From Bedellia somnulentella (lineage: Eukaryota > Arthropoda > Insecta > Lepidoptera > Bedelliidae), in NCBI GenBank assembly GCA_963576735.1, contig OY755189.1:4316622-4380621 (forward strand): a DNA stretch of 64,000 nt, written 5' to 3'. The position numbers and the translations under genes are program-made. The notes beneath the pieces were generated by a model. The model saw only the letters and a list, made by a program, of their open reading frames with translations, searched no databases and was not told where the DNA came from. Positions 63,930 to 64,000 of this stretch are shown in pieces. Positions within the stretch are counted from its first letter, which is position 1. Every line of letters starts with the position of its first letter.

Positions 63930-64000
63930 TTTTTGTTCATGAAATCTCATGTGGGGATTATTACTAATAAATAAAGGAAAGAAAAATTTTTCGACACAGG
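63930..64000 (-). repeat. SINE-A copy cut by the window end
   Basis: The reversed tail is CTTTTTGTTCATGAAATCTC on the plus strand, then CATGTGGGGATTATTACTAA and AAAGGAAAGAAAAATT. The tRNA-like head begins at CGACACAGG at the window edge. Confidence 0.75.

Noticed and set aside
1..64000. A CRISPR array or bacterial-style operon
   Set aside because: No regularly spaced direct repeats with unique spacers were seen; the tandem tracts are microsatellites (GT, CA, GGAC, CATAA). The only operon-like cluster is the Polinton.

Overview
The window looks like nuclear DNA of an insect, most likely a moth or butterfly. It is AT-rich and intron-rich, and carries repeats typical of Lepidoptera: Helitron-like units running from TCCATACTAATATT to a CTAG end, a GGGTTCCGTA/TACGGAACCCT family, several tRNA-headed SINEs and a Metulj-like SINE. 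Only two host genes are recognised, both on the minus strand. FAM91 (FAM91A1 orthologue, trans-Golgi vesicle tethering) occupies 23475-37764 as the first 11 coding exons. NAXD (ATP-dependent NAD(P)H-hydrate dehydratase, metabolite repair) occupies 59810-62843 as two coding exons. Almost everything else is mobile DNA, much of it nested.

Layout. 1-2763 is an inverted second copy of three FAM91 exons and their introns, with only silent exon differences from the main copy but with private LINE, SINE and LTR insertions. 2763-7142 is a 5'-truncated, frameshifted BEL/Pao retrotransposon. 8012-8431 repeats another FAM91 exon and intron piece in the opposite orientation. 8432-20339 is a Polinton/Maverick with ~230 bp terminal inverted repeats. 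It carries a packaging ATPase, a DUF8207-like protein, a trimerisation-motif protein, a DDE integrase with chromodomain, a pX/pVI-like protein, a cysteine protease, minor and major capsid proteins, a small basic ORF and an exonuclease-like protein. No DNA polymerase B was found. The Polinton abuts an R1-clade LINE (20341-23000) that runs into a 200-N gap. The assembly order left of the gap is therefore suspect: two haplotypes may have been joined.

23201-37764 is FAM91 with SINEs, a PIF-like MITE, a 2.9 kb DNA transposon with AGGT target duplication and a Helitron in its introns. 39539-54771 is a composite about 15 kb long bounded by ~465 bp inverted repeats. It holds a decayed two-exon gene, and in that gene's intron sit an intact MULE-type transposase (zinc finger, transposase, SWIM, Ulp1 protease, PHD) and a two-ORF LINE. 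54835-56325 is an inverted sibling of the Helitron at 32852-34332. 57437-59600 is a broken Penelope-like element with a GIY-YIG domain. NAXD closes the window, its single large intron filled by SINEs.

The most notable biology is in the Polinton: four ATGA stop/start overlaps between structural genes, a Walker A lysine replaced by threonine, a possible trimeric fibre protein, a host-like spliced gene fragment where the polymerase would be expected, and a terminal palindrome. The MULE-SWIM-Ulp1-PHD fusion is the best-preserved unusual protein.
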